Positions 15,013 to 18,682 of a stretch of 18,682 nucleotides of DNA are shown in pieces. The notes beneath the pieces were generated by a model. That model ran no database searches. It was given only the letters and a program-made list of their open reading frames with translations, and was not told where the DNA came from. Source of the stretch: Bacteroidetes bacterium GWA2_31_9b (GTDB lineage Bacteria > Bacteroidota > Bacteroidia > Bacteroidales > UBA12077); contig MENE01000153.1 in assembly GCA_001769005.1 (NCBI GenBank), positions 13,340 through 32,021 of the forward strand, in the 5' to 3' direction. The position numbers and the translations under genes were made by a program. Position 1 is the stretch's first letter; each line of letters starts with the position of its first letter.

Positions 15013-16740
15013 ATGGAGAATTTTATTGTATCAGCAAGAAAATACCGGCCAGCAACATTTAAAACTGTTGTAGGACAAAATTCTATAACAACTACATTAA
15101 AAAATGCTATAAAAAATAATTATTTGGCTCATGCATATTTGTTTTGTGGCCCAAGAGGAGTAGGTAAAACTACTTGTGCTCGTATATTTGCAAAAACAAT
15201 AAATTGTAAGAATTTATCCGATACTGTTGAAGCTTGTAACGAATGTGAATCATGTAAAGCATTTGATCAAAACCGATCGTTTAACATTCATGAGTTAGAT
15301 GCCGCTTCTAACAATTCAGTAGAAGATATCAGAAACCTTATTGAACAAGTTCGAATACCACCCCAGGTTGGAAAATATAGCATCTATATTATCGATGAGG
15401 TTCACATGTTGTCATCTCAGGCGTTTAATGCTTTTCTTAAAACTCTTGAAGAGCCACCCGCTCATGCAATTTTTATTTTAGCAACAACTGAAAAACATAA
15501 AATTATACCTACCATATTATCACGTTGTCAGATTTTTGACTTTAACCGGATAAAAGTGGATGATACTGTTCAATATTTAGAACATATTGCTAAAAGTGAA
15601 AATATCAATTATGATGTTGATGCCTTAAATATTATTGCACAAAAAGCTGATGGTGCAATGCGTGATGCTTTATCTATTTTTGATCAGGTTGTAAGCTTTT
15701 CTGGAAACGATATTACTTACCAGAAAGTTATTGAAAATTTAAATGTTCTGGATTATGAATACTACTTTAGATTGACCGACGCGTTTCTAAAAAATGATAT
15801 TTCTACTACATTATTAACTTTTAATGAAATTCTTGATAAAGGCTTTGATGCACACCATTTCATTTCTGGATTAAGTGAGCATTTCCGTAATTTATTGGTA
15901 TGCAAAGACGAAATTACTCTTCAGTTGCTAGAAGTAGGAGCAAACATACGTGAAAAATACAAAGATCAAACCAGAGTTTTAACTCCGGATTTTTTATTTA
16001 AATCGCTCGAAATATCTAACAAATATGATTATGGCTATAGAACCAGTCGGAATAAAAGACTTCATGTTGAATTGGCGCTAATAGAGTTATGTAACATTGC
16101 TCTCGAAAAAAAAAAATCTGATAACAATGAGCTAAATGAAATAACTGATACTGTTGAGATTATTCCAAAAGAAGTTACAAGTCATGAGGTTAAAAAAACT
16201 GTTGAACCTAAAATTAAGATTGAAGATCAAAATAAACAAATCCTAAGTAGTAAAAAACCAAAAAACATTTCTTCATTTTCGATTAAAGATAATCTTGTGG
16301 CTCCAAAAATTGAATCAAAACAAAAGATTGAAGAAAATGAAGAGATTAATACAGATATTGAGCCTTTAATTCCTGCTGATCAAGATTTTTCTGAAATTGA
16401 ATTAATTGATAAATGGCAACAGTTTTCAGAAAAACAAATTGATAAACCCCGTATTTATAATACTCTTACTTCAAAAGATCCTAAACTGGAAGAAAAGAGT
16501 ATTGTAACTTTTGAAATTGACAATAACTTACAAGAAGAAAAAATCAATGAAATTCGAAATGAATTAATTCATTTTTTAAAAGCTGAACTAAACAATTCAA
16601 ATATTGATCTAAAGTTGATTATAACAGATTTACCCAATGAAACCAAGTTATTTACTCCTGAAGAAAAATATAAGCATATGCTTTCTAAAAATGAGGATTT
16701 AGGAAAATTAAGACAAGAGTTTAATCTTGATTTTGATTGA
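15013..16740 (+). CDS. dnaX: DNA polymerase III subunits gamma and tau
   Basis: DnaX is the clamp-loader ATPase that opens and loads the sliding clamp, and its tau form also tethers polymerases at the fork. The 575 residues contain the AAA+ domain with Walker A GPRGVGKT (46-53); a zinc module with Cys65, Cys75, Cys78 and Cys81; Walker B YIIDEVH (125-131); and sensor 1 and arginine-finger regions in LATTEKHKIIPTILSRCQ (156-173, Arg171). Domain III, the oligomerisation helices, ends near residue 360 (HVELALIELCNIAL). The tail from about 370 to 575 is charged, poorly conserved and tau-specific. The junction is marked by an 11-A run at codons 365-368. The ATG at 15013 gives the standard N-terminus. 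No recR or nucleoid-associated YbaB gene follows; ferritin does. Confidence 0.95.
   Translation: MENFIVSARKYRPATFKTVVGQNSITTTLKNAIKNNYLAHAYLFCGPRGVGKTTCARIFAKTINCKNLSDTVEACNECESCKAFDQNRSFNIHELDAASNNSVEDIRNLIEQVRIPPQVGKYSIYIIDEVHMLSSQAFNAFLKTLEEPPAHAIFILATTEKHKIIPTILSRCQIFDFNRIKVDDTVQYLEHIAKSENINYDVDALNIIAQKADGAMRDALSIFDQVVSFSGNDITYQKVIENLNVLDYEYYFRLTDAFLKNDISTTLLTFNEILDKGFDAHHFISGLSEHFRNLLVCKDEITLQLLEVGANIREKYKDQTRVLTPDFLFKSLEISNKYDYGYRTSRNKRLHVELALIELCNIALEKKKSDNNELNEITDTVEIIPKEVTSHEVKKTVEPKIKIEDQNKQILSSKKPKNISSFSIKDNLVAPKIESKQKIEENEEINTDIEPLIPADQDFSEIELIDKWQQFSEKQIDKPRIYNTLTSKDPKLEEKSIVTFEIDNNLQEEKINEIRNELIHFLKAELNNSNIDLKLIITDLPNETKLFTPEEKYKHMLSKNEDLGKLRQEFNLDFD
16106..16116 (+). other. A11 slippage site in dnaX, candidate gamma/tau switch
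   Basis: Eleven A in a row encode part of Glu365 and Lys366-Lys368. In the zero frame the tau reading continues (AAA TCT GAT). One extra A, or a -1 ribosomal shift, gives ATC then TGA at 16119-16121, for a product of about 369 residues. One lost A, or a +1 shift, gives AAT CTG ATA ACA ATG AGC TAA. Both alternative frames therefore stop within seven codons, just past domain III. Confidence 0.65.
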
Positions 16741-16813
16741 TTAAACATTAATTTATTTATTTTGTTAGTGTATTTAAACGGAATTAAAATTTAACCTTAA
16801 AATAATTAAAACT

Positions 16814-17305
16814 ATGCTAAACAAAAAAGTTGAAAAGATTCTGAACGAACAAATTGAGAAAGAAGGATATTCTTCCAATTTATATCTTGCTATGGCATCA
16901 TGGGCAGAAAAAGAAGGTTTTGCAGGTATTGCTCAATGGTTGTATGCACAAGCAGATGAAGAACGCATACATATGTTAAAATTTATAACTTTTATCAATG
17001 AACGTGGTGGACATGCAATTATTCCTGCATTTAAACAACCACAGGTTAAATTCGAAGGAATTAAGAAAATGTTCGAGCAAGTATTGGAACATGAAAATTT
17101 TATAACAAAATCTATAAATGATATTGTTACTTTAGTTATTAAAGAAAACGATTATGCTACAAATAATTGGATTCAGTGGTTTGTTACTGAACAAATGGAA
17201 GAAGAATTGAATGTTCAAACTATTCTTGATAAAATAAATTTAGTAGGCGATAAAAATTTATATCTGTTCGATCGTGATATTATGAGCTTAAGAACAGTTG
17301 TTTAA
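16814..17305 (+). CDS. ftnA: Bacterial non-haem ferritin
   Basis: Ferritin forms a 24-subunit shell that oxidises Fe(II) and stores it as ferric mineral in the cytoplasm. The 163 residues show the four-helix fold and the di-iron centre ligands Glu17 (EKEGYSS), Glu50 and His53 (DEERIH), Glu94 (EHENF) and the Gln127 and Glu130 region (TEQMEEE), matching E. coli FtnA positions. Tyr24 is also conserved. The absence of a haem-binding methionine pattern favours FtnA over bacterioferritin. It lies 73 bases after dnaX with no terminator between them, so some readthrough is possible. I see no clear promoter or iron-box in the gap. A strong terminator follows the stop. Confidence 0.95.
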   Translation: MLNKKVEKILNEQIEKEGYSSNLYLAMASWAEKEGFAGIAQWLYAQADEERIHMLKFITFINERGGHAIIPAFKQPQVKFEGIKKMFEQVLEHENFITKSINDIVTLVIKENDYATNNWIQWFVTEQMEEELNVQTILDKINLVGDKNLYLFDRDIMSLRTVV

Positions 17306-17320
17306 TTTTATATTTGATAT

Positions 17321-17355
17321 AAAAAAGAAAGCCCCGGTATATACCGGGGCTTTTC
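17321..17355. terminator. Bidirectional terminator between ftnA and the secreted protein gene
   Basis: A perfect 26-base palindrome (17328-17353) forms a GC-rich stem AAAGCCCCGGT with an AT loop. TTTTC with further T-rich sequence follows on the plus strand, and TTTCTTTTTT on the minus strand. It serves both convergent genes. Confidence 0.93.
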
Positions 17356-17357
17356 TA

Positions 17358-18682
17358 TTATTTTTGAATTTGAATTTTCTGACTGTAAACTTTTCCTTCA
17401 TTTTCAACTTTTAATAAATAAAATCCATTATTAAGATGTTCTAAATTTAAAGAATTATCATTTATATTAACTGTTTCTGAATATACTTTTGAACCAGATA
17501 ATGTGTAAACTTCTACCAAATATTTTCCTGATACCTGATTAGGAACTTCAAAATTTAAATTTCCATTCGATGGATTAGGATAAACATTTATCTTATTTAC
17601 ATTAGTATAATCATTAATTCCAAGGTAAATGAAGAACATGCTTAAACTATTAGATTCATAAGCAATACCATCAATATAACCTTTGATATTAAAATCATAA
17701 GTACCATTTTCTGTAACATTAACAAGCATTTCTGTTACTTCAGCAGCAGGAGAAATCAATGATGAATAAAGAGCATCATCAAAATAAACTTGAACTGAAT
17801 CATAATTCTCATTAAATGTACTAGTAATCATTACATTATTTGTACCTGAAACTCTAATTATTGAAATAGCAGGATTAAAATCTGCAGTTACTTCAAAAGT
17901 AACTGAATTATATGGAATATTATTTTTATAACTAATGACTTTTAAAGCATAAGTTCCTTCTTCAGAAATATTTGCATAAATAGTATCAGTTTCTATTCCA
18001 ACATTATATTTTGTAGTAAAATACTCATTATTAACATATAGTTCAACAGAATCGACATTAGAAAGAATGTTGTAGATTGCTCCTAATTGTTGTTGTCCAA
18101 AATATTCTCCAGTAATTTCGGGGATATAATTTAGTTCATCAATTGTTGCAGTCCAGATACCTCTACCGTGAGTAGCAACAACAACTTGATCATCCTGAAT
18201 ATACATTTCATAAATTGAAACTGCAGGAATTCCATTATCAGCATAATGCCAAGTAGCACCATTGTCATTCGATTCAAATAAACCAATATCTGTACCTACC
18301 CATATTGTAGATGGATCGTTAGGTAAAACTACTAGACAATTTGTTACTACATCAGGAAAACCATTTGAACTAGAAGTATTTCCTACAAAACCCGATATGT
18401 CTTCCCATGATTGACCTAAATCTGTAGTTCGTAAAACTTTTGGTTCACCTGGGAATGAGAATAGTAAGAATGCAGTAGAGTCTTCATAAGGATGAGTTGA
18501 GATACCACTAATGTAACCGCTTAAATCTGCGTCTGAGAATTCAGTAACTGCTGTAAATGATTCTCCTTGGTCTGTTGAAGCAAACATTTTCCAGTTATTA
18601 CTTGAAGCCATTGCAGCTCCAGCCCAAACAATATTTTCATTAGCTAAAGAAACTTCAACATGGTGTTGACTGGTTACTTTTG
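17358..18682 (-). CDS. Secreted Asp-box (BNR) beta-propeller protein with type IX secretion C-terminal domain (partial, N-terminus off window)
   Basis: This is an extracellular or surface protein of unknown target. The frame is open to the window edge, so the start is missing; an internal Met at 18611 is not the true start because repeat-like sequence continues upstream of it. Counting from that Met, three Asp-boxes (S/T-x-D-x-G-x-x-F/W) appear at 12-19, 62-69 and 114-121, followed by ATHGRGIW (146-153), typical of sialidase/VPS10-like propellers. Two Ig-like beta modules follow (about 164-244 and 245-328). The end (about 340-417) is a type A sorting domain with INVYPNPSNG, an LSGSKVY turn and a KIQIQK terminus, which marks export through the outer membrane by the Por/type IX system and cell-surface attachment or release. 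No enzymatic residues are recognisable, so sialidase activity should not be assumed. Confidence 0.85.
   Translation of the reverse strand, partial: KVTSQHHVEVSLANENIVWAGAAMASSNNWKMFASTDQGESFTAVTEFSDADLSGYISGISTHPYEDSTAFLLFSFPGEPKVLRTTDLGQSWEDISGFVGNTSSSNGFPDVVTNCLVVLPNDPSTIWVGTDIGLFESNDNGATWHYADNGIPAVSIYEMYIQDDQVVVATHGRGIWTATIDELNYIPEITGEYFGQQQLGAIYNILSNVDSVELYVNNEYFTTKYNVGIETDTIYANISEEGTYALKVISYKNNIPYNSVTFEVTADFNPAISIIRVSGTNNVMITSTFNENYDSVQVYFDDALYSSLISPAAEVTEMLVNVTENGTYDFNIKGYIDGIAYESNSLSMFFIYLGINDYTNVNKINVYPNPSNGNLNFEVPNQVSGKYLVEVYTLSGSKVYSETVNINDNSLNLEHLNNGFYLLKVENEGKVYSQKIQIQK

Noticed and set aside
17358..18611. Treating the last gene as complete from the Met at 18611
   Set aside because: The frame stays open to the window edge with further propeller-like residues (SLANENIVWAG), so the true start is outside.
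1..18682. CRISPR arrays, insertion sequences, prophage, tRNA, rRNA or a defence system
   Set aside because: I found no regularly spaced repeats, transposase or phage-like proteins, terminal inverted repeats or clover-leaf sequences; gaps between genes are short or low-complexity.

Overview
The window is strongly AT-rich and reads as chromosome of a Bacteroidota bacterium (Bacteroidetes). Four things point there: a type IX secretion C-terminal sorting domain on the last gene, a TTTG-N19-TAnnTTTG promoter in front of the ribosomal operon, almost no Shine-Dalgarno sequences, and Bacteroidota-style LptD and amidase/MCE proteins. The lineage below phylum cannot be settled from this sequence.

Layout. 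From 1 to about 5.8 kb, one minus-strand operon reads modA-modB-modC-xdhA-xdhB: a molybdate ABC importer followed by a two-subunit molybdenum xanthine dehydrogenase. xdhB runs off the left edge. Next come dnaA (7398 to 5965, minus) with its own terminator and a 338-base upstream gap rich in A and T tracts, then an amidase plus MCE-protein pair (minus, 9844 to 7737). lptD reads divergently from that pair (plus, 9898 to 12624) and converges with a glutamine amidotransferase gene (pabA/trpG) leaving one base between them. ridA (plus) and the rpsF-rpsR-rplI ribosomal operon (minus) share a bidirectional terminator. dnaX (plus) diverges from rpsF and is followed by a ferritin gene. The ferritin gene shares a second bidirectional terminator with a partial secreted beta-propeller protein that runs off the right edge.

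How the genes work together. The left operon couples uptake of molybdate to the enzyme that needs it for purine breakdown. The central block serves the envelope: LptD for lipopolysaccharide insertion, the amidase for peptidoglycan cleavage and the MCE protein for probable lipid transport. dnaA and dnaX serve replication, and the ribosomal genes serve translation.

Most of the window is housekeeping, and I see no defence island, CRISPR array, insertion sequence, prophage, tRNA or rRNA. Two signals stand out. An 11-A run at the junction of the conserved and tail parts of dnaX has stop codons soon after it in both alternative frames, which is the design expected for making a short gamma form by slippage. 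Strong GGAGG ribosome-binding sites are visible in front of only rpsR and rplI, in a phylum that normally lacks them and in the operon encoding proteins reported to mask the anti-Shine-Dalgarno.
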